Source of the DNA: CAYQLT01 sp964418425
GTDB taxonomy: Bacteria; Bacillota; Limnochordia; Limnochordales; Geochordaceae
DNA: 15,337 nucleotides
Reading direction: 5' to 3'
NCBI GenBank assembly: GCA_964418425.1
Contig: CAYQLT010000058.1
Coordinates: forward strand, 1 to 15,337
Made by a program: the position numbers and the translations under genes. A model generated the notes under the pieces. That model had not been told where the DNA came from, did not search any database, and was given only the letters and a program-made list of their open reading frames with translations. Shown here one piece after another: positions 6,595 through 13,742 of this stretch. How positions within the stretch are numbered: position 1 is the stretch's first letter; each line of letters opens with the position of its first letter.

Positions 6595-7401
6595 ATGGAG
6601 CTTTTCGCGGCCATCAATGCTCGGTACCGCTCCCTGAGCCCTTCCGAGCGCAGGGTCGCTTCCTACGTGCAGAGCCACCCCGAGGAGATCGTCTTGATGT
6701 CGCTCCAGGCGCTGGCCGCTCGGTGCGATACGAGCGATGCAACGGTTCTGCGCTTTTGCCGCTCCATAGGGTTTTCCGGCTATCAGGACTTCAAGTCGGC
6801 CCTCATCCCCCAGCTTCTGGGGCGAGGAAAGGCGATCCGCCAGGAGCTTCAGGGGGAGGACCCCGTCAGGGGGTTGATCACGGCACTCTCTCGCGATGCG
6901 TCGCAAACCTTGCGGTCGGTAGGCATGCAGCGCTTGGACCTGATCGCAGACGCTGTTCTGGCAGCCGGGCACCGCCTTCTGGTGGGGCTCGCCGGTTCAG
7001 CGGGAGTGGCCCGCATCTTTGCCTCGTCGCTGCTCAGCATCGGCCTGCCCGCGGTCACCCTGTCAGATCGAGTAGAGATCGAGCGATTTGCTGACCTGGT
7101 CGGGCGCGGAGATCTCGTGATGGGAATATCCCACTCGGGTGAAACCCAAGAGGTGGTTGGTGCCCTGGCCCGATCACGTCGGCGCGGGGCGACCACTGTC
7201 GCTATGACAAATTTCTCGCCGTCAGGCATCGAGAAGGTGGCCGACCACGTCCTGCTCACCTCCGTACCGGAGAGCCTTCTCGGAAGTTACAGCTGCTACC
7301 CCCGTATCATGGAGCTTCTGGTTCTAGAAGTACTGCTGGCTCGTGTGGCGGAGAGGCTGGCTCGGCGGGGAGCGAATGGACCGGTTCGCCCCGAGGCGTG
7401 A
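6595..7401 (+). CDS. MurR/RpiR family transcriptional regulator
   Basis: This 268-residue regulator has the two-domain RpiR plan. An N-terminal helix-turn-helix (about residues 1-77) contains the family signature LSPSERRVASYVQSHPEE, then SLQALAARCDTSDATVLRFCRSIGFSGYQDFK. A SIS domain follows (about 105-245), with LVGLAGSAGVARIFASSLL and the phosphosugar-loop-like GISHSGETQEVVGAL. Members usually sense a phosphorylated sugar or related acid and repress or activate a neighbouring catabolic operon. The ATG at 6595 has AGAGG five bases ahead and matches the family N-terminus. It is the first gene of the operon, 30 bases ahead of the crotonase, and divergent from the nitrilase, so it probably controls both. 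The ligand is unknown. Confidence 0.92.
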   Translation: MELFAAINARYRSLSPSERRVASYVQSHPEEIVLMSLQALAARCDTSDATVLRFCRSIGFSGYQDFKSALIPQLLGRGKAIRQELQGEDPVRGLITALSRDASQTLRSVGMQRLDLIADAVLAAGHRLLVGLAGSAGVARIFASSLLSIGLPAVTLSDRVEIERFADLVGRGDLVMGISHSGETQEVVGALARSRRRGATTVAMTNFSPSGIEKVADHVLLTSVPESLLGSYSCYPRIMELLVLEVLLARVAERLARRGANGPVRPEA

Positions 7402-7431
7402 CGGGCGACGGCTGGGATGCGAGGATCGCAC

Positions 7432-8250
7432 ATGGAACGGACGCACATCAAAGTGGAGCGGCACGAGGCTGTCTCGCTGATCACCCTCGACGACCCCGAA
7501 CGGCGAAACCCCCTGGGTTCCCAGCTTGCTCGGGAACTGGTCGAGGTCTTCCATCAGGCGGACGCGTCGGAGGAGGTTCGGGCCCTCGTTCTAACGGGGT
7601 CGGGGCCGGCGTTTTGCGCGGGGGCGGACGTAGAGGAACTCGGCGCTCTACTCAAGAAAGAAGCTATGGCCCTCCACGAGGCCGGGAGAGCTGTAAGCGA
7701 CGTCCTGCGTGCGGCTTCCCGCCTGCGAAAGCCCCTGATCGCCGCGGTGAATGGGTATGCCCTTGGCGCAGGGTTTGCCCTCGCCGCACAATGCCATGTG
7801 GTGTTCGCCTGTGAGTCGGCCTGTTTCGGCCTACCCGAGGCGCGTCTGGGGCTTTTCCCGTTGGTCACGCTCCATTACGTACGCCGGGCCATCGGCCACC
7901 ACCGGGCCCTTGACCTGGCACTCTCCGGGCGGTTGATGGGGGCCCTGGAGGCCCGGTCGGCGGGGTTCGTGCGAGACGTCATACCCCTGGAGAAGCTCAT
8001 TGAGACAGCTATGGCCTATGCCGCATCCGTCTGCCGGTTCAGCCCCGCGGTGCTCAGCCTGGGGCTCCGGGCGCTGCGGTACGCAGAGGGCCTTTCCACC
8101 GATGAGGCGACCGAGTATCTGGCTGCCGTGCGAACCATCAGCCTGACCGACAAGGAGGTGCGCCGCGGGGTAGCGGCGTTCGTGGAAAAGAGCGGGCAGG
8201 GCCGAGCGATCCCGCAAGCGCAGGAGAAACCGGGTCATGCACCTGTATGA
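7432..8250 (+). CDS. Crotonase-superfamily protein (enoyl-CoA hydratase/isomerase-like)
   Basis: This 272-residue protein has the crotonase fold, acting on acyl-CoA thioesters. The oxyanion-hole elements are visible: FCAGADVEEL (G64-A65-D66) and VNGYALGAGFALA (112-118). Enoyl-CoA hydratases use two glutamates 20 residues apart; the second is kept (E136 in GLPEARLG), but the first is alanine (A116 in GAGFALA where hydratases have GGGCELA). It is therefore unlikely to be a standard hydratase; an isomerase, decarboxylase, thioesterase or hydrolase of the superfamily is likelier. The ATG at 7432 is preferred because GAGGAT lies five bases upstream; 7417 is an alternative. Its 3' end overlaps the next gene by 14 bases, which ties it to the CoA ligase that would make its substrate. 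Confidence 0.87.
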   Translation: MERTHIKVERHEAVSLITLDDPERRNPLGSQLARELVEVFHQADASEEVRALVLTGSGPAFCAGADVEELGALLKKEAMALHEAGRAVSDVLRAASRLRKPLIAAVNGYALGAGFALAAQCHVVFACESACFGLPEARLGLFPLVTLHYVRRAIGHHRALDLALSGRLMGALEARSAGFVRDVIPLEKLIETAMAYAASVCRFSPAVLSLGLRALRYAEGLSTDEATEYLAAVRTISLTDKEVRRGVAAFVEKSGQGRAIPQAQEKPGHAPV

Positions 8251-9412
8251 ATATGAGGTGAAGTCCGAGCTTCGACGCCACGGTGCGCGAGTGCCGGAGG
8301 GACTTGTGGCAGGCACAGCCGATGAAGCCGGCGAAGCCGCAGGGCGTTTGGGCGTTCCCGTCATGCTTAAGCCTCAGGTGCTCGCAGGCCACAGGGGAAT
8401 GCGGGGACTGATAGCCCGCGCAGAAGCGATGCACGAGGTCCTGGCCAGCGCGAGCAGGCTTCTCAGTGTGGAGGTGGACGGAGAGAGCGTTGACAAGCTC
8501 CTGGTAGAGCGGGCTGTTGCCGTGCGCAGGGAGCTTTACCTGGCGGTCACCGTCGATGACGTCGCGGGGACTCCGGTGATCTTGGCCAGCGGATCGGGCG
8601 GGGTCGATGTGGAAGCCAGCCTGGCCGCACGGCCGGAAGACCTGGTGCGTTGCCCGGTCAGCTCCCTCATGGGGGTACGGGTACACCAGGCTGTGACGCT
8701 AGGAAAGTCCATTGGGCTCGGAGGGGCATCCCTGCGTTCTTGGGCCGAGCTTGTGCTGGCGATGTGGAAGACGTTCGAGAGCCTCGAGGCGCTCTTCGTG
8801 GAGGCCAACCCTGTCGCCGTCGACGACCAGGGCGGCTGCGTTGTTCTGGATGCCAAGGCGGAGGTTGACGACAACGCGCTCCACCGTGTGGTCGGCCTCA
8901 AGCGCCGGGAGCCGCCTGAACGAGATCCGTTGGAAGGACGCGCCCGTCGTATGGGCATCACCTATGTCGAGCTGGACGGCGAGATTGCCGTGCTGAGCGG
9001 GGGAGCAGGCATCACCATGGCGCTTCTTGACGCTATGCATGCCCTCGGTGCTCGTCCCGCCAACTTCCTTGACGCGCCAGGGGGGTCAGGGAGCGAGGTC
9101 GCCGCGGAGATGGTCCGGCTCGTCCTCGACAAAGCTGACGTCGACCCCCGGGTTCGCGTCATCTTTGTGAACCTCAGCCTGTCGGGAACGTCCCTGAAGC
9201 CGGTGGTGGAAGGCTTCGAGGAAGCTCTGCGACGGCGCGCTCCCCGGGTGCCCATGGTGGGGTGCGTTCGAGCGACCGGCGCGGCAACTCTGGGGCTCTC
9301 CGCCGAGGCCGGCGTTCATCGCCTGCGCCAGCTGGGGATCGAGCTTCACCCCGACCCGCGCACAGCCCTCGTGCGGGCGGTCGAGCTGGCCAGGGGAGGC
9401 TCACCGGCGTGA
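8237..9412 (+). CDS. Succinate-CoA ligase beta-subunit-like protein (ATP-grasp)
   Basis: This 391-residue protein has the length and domain order of the ATP-forming CoA-ligase beta subunit: an ATP-grasp domain (about 1-225) and a C-terminal CoA-ligase flavodoxin-like domain (about 240-385). Conserved features include the Mg-nucleotide pair N191 (EANPVAV) and D205 (VLDAKAEVDDNAL), spaced as in SucC, and GARPANFLDAPGG in the second domain. The glycine-rich phosphate loop (LKPQVLAGHRGMRGL, about 44-58) and the loop NLSLSGTSLKPVVEG, where SucC has a GG-I-x-R-C-D motif, are both divergent. The carboxylate substrate is therefore probably not succinate; relatives include malate-CoA ligase. AGGAG lies 10 bases ahead of the ATG. 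It overlaps the crotonase and is translationally coupled to the alpha subunit. Confidence 0.85.
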   Translation: MHLYEYEVKSELRRHGARVPEGLVAGTADEAGEAAGRLGVPVMLKPQVLAGHRGMRGLIARAEAMHEVLASASRLLSVEVDGESVDKLLVERAVAVRRELYLAVTVDDVAGTPVILASGSGGVDVEASLAARPEDLVRCPVSSLMGVRVHQAVTLGKSIGLGGASLRSWAELVLAMWKTFESLEALFVEANPVAVDDQGGCVVLDAKAEVDDNALHRVVGLKRREPPERDPLEGRARRMGITYVELDGEIAVLSGGAGITMALLDAMHALGARPANFLDAPGGSGSEVAAEMVRLVLDKADVDPRVRVIFVNLSLSGTSLKPVVEGFEEALRRRAPRVPMVGCVRATGAATLGLSAEAGVHRLRQLGIELHPDPRTALVRAVELARGGSPA

Positions 9413-10278
9413 GTTTCCTTGAGCCTCCTCGCCCGCGTGTCCTCGTCCAGGGCATCACGGGCAACTATGCTCGCAACCAGGTGCTGCGCATGCTCGCCTA
9501 TGGGACCCACGTGGTCGCGGGCGTCACCCTGGGTAGGGGAGGCGAACGTCTCCACGAAGTCCCGATATTTGACACCGTGGCAGAGGCGGTCCGGGAGACA
9601 GGCGCCGAGGCGAGCGTGGCGTACGTGCCCGCGTCGGCGGCCCTGGAGGCAGTGTGGGAGGCGGTGGAGGCCGGACTTTCCCTGGTCGTGGTTCCCACTG
9701 AGGGCGTTCCGGTACACGACGCCATGCGGATGCGGGAAATCGCTCGGACCCGGGAGGTGTGGCTTGTGGGGCCCAACACCCCCGGGTTGATTCGCCCTGG
9801 GGAGACCCTCCTCGGTGCCCTTGCTCCTGACGACGCCCGGCCAGGACCGGTGGCCGTGCTCTCACGCTCGGGAACCCTTGCTTTCGAGGCAGTCAGGCTC
9901 CTCACCGAGGCGGGGATCGGGCAGCGGATCGTAGTGGGTGTGGGCGGCGACATCGTTATCGGTCGGAATCCAGTGGAGTATCTGCTGGCCCTGAACGCTG
10001 ACCCGGCGACGAAGGCGGTCATCCTCCTGGGTGAAGTGGGGGGTGCGAAGGAATACGAGGTGGCGGAGGCGATGGGTCAGATGAAGAAGCCCGTGGTGGC
10101 TTACGTGGCAGGACGGCACGCTCCGCGCGGCCGGCGACTCGGTCACGTCGGTGCCGTCATTCGTAGGGAGGGGGATGAGGCTGACGCGAAGTGTCGCGCT
10201 CTTGAACGGGCCGGTGCCCACATGGCCCAGACCCTCTGGGACCTTCCGGAGGTGGTCAACCGCGTCCTGAATGGATAG
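9409..10278 (+). CDS. Succinate-CoA ligase alpha-subunit-like protein
   Basis: This 289-residue protein matches the length and order of the CoA-ligase alpha subunit: a CoA-binding Rossmann domain (GITGNYARNQVLRMLAYGT near residue 15), SRSGTLAFEAV near 150, VGVGGDIVIGRNPVEYL near 178, GEVGGAKEYEVAEAM near 210, and the phosphohistidine in GHVGAVI at H246. The His is the residue that carries the phosphoryl group between the nucleotide and substrate sites, so the complex should be catalytically competent. The GTG at 9409 overlaps the beta-subunit stop as GTGA, with GGGGAGG nine bases upstream. Together the two would form a carboxylate-CoA ligase using ATP or GTP. Low similarity of the acceptor-site loops to textbook SucCD leaves the acid unidentified. 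Confidence 0.87.
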   Translation: MSFLEPPRPRVLVQGITGNYARNQVLRMLAYGTHVVAGVTLGRGGERLHEVPIFDTVAEAVRETGAEASVAYVPASAALEAVWEAVEAGLSLVVVPTEGVPVHDAMRMREIARTREVWLVGPNTPGLIRPGETLLGALAPDDARPGPVAVLSRSGTLAFEAVRLLTEAGIGQRIVVGVGGDIVIGRNPVEYLLALNADPATKAVILLGEVGGAKEYEVAEAMGQMKKPVVAYVAGRHAPRGRRLGHVGAVIRREGDEADAKCRALERAGAHMAQTLWDLPEVVNRVLNG

Positions 10279-10325
10279 ATGCGATGGTCAAGGGTGTGGA
10301 TCTTAAACAGTTGGGGGTGGATCAA

Positions 10326-11354
10326 GTGAAACGGTACGCCAATCGTATGTGGCCTTTCGTGGCGGCGATGGCGCTCTGGTTTCTCGTCAGCTTCAGCGCT
10401 GTCGCGCAGACGACGATCCGGTTGCGTGTGGCCGACTCCTTTCCACCGGCTCATCACCAGTCCCGGGATGGGATCGTCTTCTGGATGAACCGGGTTACGG
10501 AGCTGACGTCCGGTAGGGTTCAGTTCGACTACTTTCCCGCAGAGCAGCTCGGCAAGATCTCGGACATGCTCGACCTCGCCCAAAACCGGGTTGCCGACAT
10601 TACCTACGTGGGGCCCGCGTACTTCACGGACCGGATGCCGCTCTCCGGGGTGACGGAGCTGCCGGGGTCGTTCTCCGCCGCGCAAGAGGGAACCCGTGCG
10701 TTCTGGCGTCTCATCGAGGAGTACCTCCTTGAGGCTGAGTTCCTGCCCAACGGGGTGCGCCCCCTGTACGGTGTCATGCTCCCCCCTTATCAACTCGCGA
10801 CGGTTCCAAGGCCCGTGGTGAATCTGGACGACCTCAGGGGGCTAAAGGTGTTCACGGCCCGGGGTACGCAGGAACTCGTGGTCCGGCAACTTGGCGCAGT
10901 GCCGGTGACGCTTCCGGCTCCGGAACTGTATATTGCGCTTCAACGCGGCATGCTGGATGGCGCGGTTGGGGCTATCAGCAGTATCAAGCCTTACAATCTC
11001 CATGAATTGCTGAAGCACGCGACCACGAACCTCAACCTGGGCAGCTTTGCCGTCACTTTCGTCATCAACGAGCAATTGTGGAAAACTCTGCCTCCCGAGA
11101 TCAAGAGCGCCATGCAGAAGGCAGGAGAGGAGACGAGGGCTCACCTATCCCGGGTACTCGACGAACGTGAGGCGGCCAGCGCCAGGGAACTGGCTGGTCT
11201 TGGCATCCATGTGTACTCGGTGCCCGACTCGCTGGTGGCGGCCATCAGCGAACGCGTCCGTCCCGTATGGGCCGAGTGGGCGGAGCGCCTGAACCGACGG
11301 GGCCGCCGTGGAACCGAGGCGGTGCGGGCGTGGGAGAAGGCGCTTCTCCCGTAG
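10326..11354 (+). CDS. dctP: TRAP transporter solute-binding protein, DctP family
   Basis: This exported binding protein captures an organic anion outside the cytoplasmic membrane and delivers it to the DctQM membrane pair. From the GTG at 10326 it has 342 residues: a short basic start (KRYANR), a hydrophobic core WPFVAAMALWFLVSF, and a signal cleavage region SAVAQ, then the mature fold beginning TTIRLRVADSFPPAHH. DctP hallmarks are present: DLRGLKVFTARGTQELVVRQLGA with the carboxylate-binding Arg region, then LPAPELYIALQRGMLDGAVG near residue 205. An ATG at 10284 gives a longer leader but lacks a ribosome site; GGGGGTGG precedes 10326. It follows the ligase alpha gene by 47 bases. Substrate is unknown; acids are typical. 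Confidence 0.92.
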   Translation: MKRYANRMWPFVAAMALWFLVSFSAVAQTTIRLRVADSFPPAHHQSRDGIVFWMNRVTELTSGRVQFDYFPAEQLGKISDMLDLAQNRVADITYVGPAYFTDRMPLSGVTELPGSFSAAQEGTRAFWRLIEEYLLEAEFLPNGVRPLYGVMLPPYQLATVPRPVVNLDDLRGLKVFTARGTQELVVRQLGAVPVTLPAPELYIALQRGMLDGAVGAISSIKPYNLHELLKHATTNLNLGSFAVTFVINEQLWKTLPPEIKSAMQKAGEETRAHLSRVLDEREAASARELAGLGIHVYSVPDSLVAAISERVRPVWAEWAERLNRRGRRGTEAVRAWEKALLP

Positions 11355-11387
11355 GCTGATCGACTTCTAACCCGTTCGAGCAAACGG

Positions 11388-11402
11388 CCTTCTGACGGAA
11401 GG
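11388..11402 (+). promoter_or_regulatory. Small hairpin overlapping the dctQ ribosome binding site
   Basis: CCTTC (11388-11392) can pair with GAAGG (11398-11402) across a five-base loop. The right arm is part of the GGAAGGAG ribosome site of dctQ; the second GGAGG (11406-11410) touches the ATG and is too close to be used. The hairpin could lower translation of dctQ relative to dctP, whose product is usually needed in excess. Confidence 0.3.
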
Positions 11403-11410
11403 AGCGGAGG

Positions 11411-11932
11411 ATGGACCGCGTTTCACGTAGCCTGGCTCGCTTGGAGGACGGCCTCGCACGGATCGCTGGCGGGGCCGTCCTTCTGATGATGGGACTTATC
11501 ACAGCTGACGCTTCGGCCCGGTACTTCTTTCGGGCCCCGCTGCTCGGAGCCGACACGGTGACGGAAATGTACCTGATGGTCGCCGTGGTGTTCCTTGCCC
11601 TTCCTCGGCTGCAGCGCACGGGCGGGCACATCCGGGTCGAATTCGTCCGGGACCGGCTTCCCCCTCGAATTGTCACGTTGCTGGATAGCCTGACGCTGCT
11701 GACCGCGGGCGCCGTGTTCGCGCTGGTCACTTACAAAACGGGTCTTGCCGCGTGGCAGAGCCTTCGAGAGTGGCGGGTGATTGCGGGCCCGGTCCCCTGG
11801 CCTCGGGGGCCCTCTCTGGCTCTCGTCCCGCTTGGAACAGGACTGCTGACGCTCCGCCTGTTGTTGCAGGCCCTCACCGGAGCACTCGCCCTGGTCCGTC
11901 AGGCGTCCGAAGCTGCTTCTGGGAGGACATGA
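11411..11932 (+). CDS. dctQ: TRAP transporter small permease, DctQ family
   Basis: This 173-residue protein is the small integral membrane subunit of the TRAP transporter. Four hydrophobic segments are visible, at about residues 18-38, 51-70, 92-112 and 132-155, the usual DctQ number. The family pattern of R-Y-F-F-R after the first segment (DASARYFFRAPLLGADTVTEMY) and GGHIRVEFVRDRLP after the second is present. It supports the channel subunit DctM and docks the binding protein. The ATG at 11411 is six bases after GGAAGGAG. Dct genes follow the order P-Q-M with 56 and 3 bases between them, so the transporter is complete and co-transcribed. Confidence 0.93.
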   Translation: MDRVSRSLARLEDGLARIAGGAVLLMMGLITADASARYFFRAPLLGADTVTEMYLMVAVVFLALPRLQRTGGHIRVEFVRDRLPPRIVTLLDSLTLLTAGAVFALVTYKTGLAAWQSLREWRVIAGPVPWPRGPSLALVPLGTGLLTLRLLLQALTGALALVRQASEAASGRT

Positions 11933-11935
11933 ACC

Positions 11936-13222
11936 GTGGGCATTGCAATTCCACTCGTGCTGATGCTCCTCCTGCTCGTGGCAGGCGTGCCGGTGGCTTT
12001 TGCGTTTGCCGTGGCTGGAACGGTCGGGTTGATGCTGAACCTGGGTTTCGAGCCCGCCCTCGGGGTGTTGCAGACGGCCCCCTACCGAAGCGCCGCCAGC
12101 TTTGTCATGACCACGGTTCCCATGTTCATCCTGATGGCGGAGTTTCTTGCGAATAGCACCCTTGCGCAGTCCATCTTCCGCTGTGCGTACCGCTGGCTCG
12201 GGCATCTGCGGGGCGGGCTGGCCATTGCCACCGTGATAGCCAGCGGGGGGCTGGCTGCCCTCTCGGGATCCAGCACGGCCTCCGCCGCCACCATGGCCGC
12301 GCTGGCTGTCCCCGAGATGCGCAGGTACGGTTACCAGGACCGGCTCTCCCTTGGGGTGGTAGCAGCGGCAGGGACCTTCGCTCTCATGATTCCACCCAGT
12401 ATCGGCTTCGTCCTGTACGGGATCATCACCGAAACTTCCATTGGAAAGCTCTTTATCGCCGGCATTCTCCCGGGCATCCTGACCGTCGTCAGTTATTCCG
12501 CCCTAACGATGCTGTGGGCATTCTGGCGCCCCGAGGTGGCTCCGCCCATTCGGCCCTTCGCATGGGACGTTCGCCTTCGAAGCCTGACCGATGTATGGCC
12601 CGCATTTCTTCTCGCTGCTGTCGTCCTCGGGGGGATCTACTCGGGGGTCGTCACTCCCACCGAGGCGGGAGCCATCGGGGCCTTCGGGGCTTTGCTGACG
12701 GGGCTGGTGGTAGGTGGCTTGAAGGGCAGCGGGGTCACTCGCTCGATGGAGCGAGCGGCGGCCACCACGGCTATGATCTTCGCGATAGTTATCGGGGCGA
12801 CCATATTCGGGTATTTCCTTTCCGCGACCCAGGTCACGCAGCGCCTGGTCACGCTGATCGCAAGCCTCAACGCGCCGGCCCCGGTGATCCTGTTTGCCAT
12901 CCTGTTCCTGTACCTGATCCTCGGGATGTTCATGGAACAGATCGCGATACAGTTCATCACTCTCCCTCTGGTCTTCCCCATCATTGTGTCCCTGGGGTAT
13001 GACCCGATCTGGTTCGGCGTCGTGATTGTGAAGACAGCTGAGATCGGTGTGGTGACGCCTCCCGTGGGTCTGAACGTCTACGTGGTAAGTGGCGCCGCCG
13101 GGGCACCCCTCGAGGAGGCGTTTGCCGGGGCCGCGCCGTTTATCCTGGCAGATTTGTTCGTGCTCGCCTTGCTGATCCTATTCCCGGACATCGCCACCTA
13201 CCTTCCGCGGATGATGCGGTGA
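11936..13222 (+). CDS. dctM: TRAP transporter large permease, DctM family
   Basis: This 428-residue polytopic membrane protein is the translocation channel of the TRAP system, driven by a sodium or proton gradient. It is hydrophobic throughout, with the expected dozen or so membrane segments. Typical DctM stretches are LAALSGSSTASAATMAALAVPEM near residue 105, followed by MIPPSIGFVLYGIITETSIGKLFIAGILPG, and in the second half GVVTPTEAGAIGAFGALL and IGVVTPPVGLNVYVV. The length is normal, and no frameshift is seen. The GTG at 11936 is nine bases after GGGAGG. It is the last gene of the operon; the damaged nucleotidyltransferase copy begins 38 bases after its stop, with no obvious terminator between. 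Confidence 0.94.
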   Translation: MGIAIPLVLMLLLLVAGVPVAFAFAVAGTVGLMLNLGFEPALGVLQTAPYRSAASFVMTTVPMFILMAEFLANSTLAQSIFRCAYRWLGHLRGGLAIATVIASGGLAALSGSSTASAATMAALAVPEMRRYGYQDRLSLGVVAAAGTFALMIPPSIGFVLYGIITETSIGKLFIAGILPGILTVVSYSALTMLWAFWRPEVAPPIRPFAWDVRLRSLTDVWPAFLLAAVVLGGIYSGVVTPTEAGAIGAFGALLTGLVVGGLKGSGVTRSMERAAATTAMIFAIVIGATIFGYFLSATQVTQRLVTLIASLNAPAPVILFAILFLYLILGMFMEQIAIQFITLPLVFPIIVSLGYDPIWFGVVIVKTAEIGVVTPPVGLNVYVVSGAAGAPLEEAFAGAAPFILADLFVLALLILFPDIATYLPRMMR

Positions 13223-13259
13223 AGGAGGGTTGCTCGCGAGCTGGGCGGGGGAGCAGCAG

Positions 13260-13450
13260 GTGAGCCTCGCCGCTGATTTCGATGAGTTGGTCCGGCGGGT
13301 GGCGGTGGTACTCGACGAGCTGCCGCACGGCCGCTTTGCCCGTCAGAGGATGTTCGAGCCGGTCGAACAGGCCGTGGCGCCTTTCGTGGCGAGTTTGCGC
13401 CGGCAGGGTATTGAGACGGAGCTCTCGCCGATCCCGAGGGCCCAGGCCGG
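13260..13450 (+). pseudogene. Truncated nucleotidyltransferase copy with the catalytic block deleted
   Basis: The translation starts like the intact gene at 5139 (SLAADFDELVRRVA against SLVADFDELAQRVA), then jumps directly to VVLDELPHGRFARQ and continues as FEPVEQAVAPFVASLRRQGI and ETELSPI. Relative to the intact copy, codons 16-49 (102 bases) are missing: this is precisely the stretch carrying GS and the DxD metal ligands. Similarity ends near 13450, so the C-terminal third is lost too; the frame then runs on into unrelated sequence. The deletion keeps the frame. No activity is expected; whether the piece is expressed as a short protein is unknown. Confidence 0.85.
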
Positions 13451-13679
13451 AGCTTACTGGCGCTCAACTCGTGGAGTTCTCGGCAGTGCTGGGCGATCCA
13501 CTCGGCGTACAGGTTCTCGGGCAGCAGCGGCGCCCGCAACTGCGCATCCCAAGGCCCACGATGGATTCCCTGAGGGTTATGTTTGCGTGAGGCGCTTCCA
13601 ATTGCAAGCGGGTCGCAACGGATATTGCCAACCTCCGGCAAGCCCTTCCCAACAGATAATTGTTTCCCGCAGTTTATTA
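13451..13679. other. Unassigned stretch between the gene remnant and the permease promoter
   Basis: I recognise no gene. A minus-strand frame at about 13464-13580 reads WDAQLRAPLLPENLYAEW then IAQHCRELHELSASK, which looks more protein-like than chance and may be a fragment of another lost gene, possibly part of a mobile element, but I cannot name it. From about 13600 the base composition becomes noticeably more AT-rich than the rest of the window. Confidence 0.3.
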
Positions 13680-13733
13680 TTGACCGGGTTAATCAATCCC
13701 CTTACACTGTAATTGAAGTTCCGCAGCGGGAGG
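13679..13733 (+). promoter_or_regulatory. Sigma-A promoter, palindrome and ribosome site of the iron permease gene
   Basis: TTGACC at 13680-13685, a 17-base spacer, and TACACT at 13703-13708 form a good promoter. An inverted repeat ATTGA-N9-TCAAT (13679-13683 and 13693-13697) covers the -35 and spacer and is a candidate operator, perhaps for an iron-responsive repressor, though it does not match a textbook Fur box. A second inverted repeat AACA-N6-TGTT lies further upstream at about 13661-13674. The ribosome site GGGAGG is at 13728-13733. Confidence 0.55.
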
Positions 13734-13742
13734 TTGAACTGC

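Noticed and set aside
6496..6972. In-frame extension of the nitrilase reading frame upstream to 6972 on the minus strand
   Set aside because: It runs antisense through the RpiR-type gene, and a near-perfect ribosome site precedes the GTG at 6495.
13198..13641. Minus-strand frame of 147 codons after dctM
   Set aside because: Its C-terminal half is antisense to the damaged nucleotidyltransferase copy; only a short middle part looks protein-like, and I could not name it.
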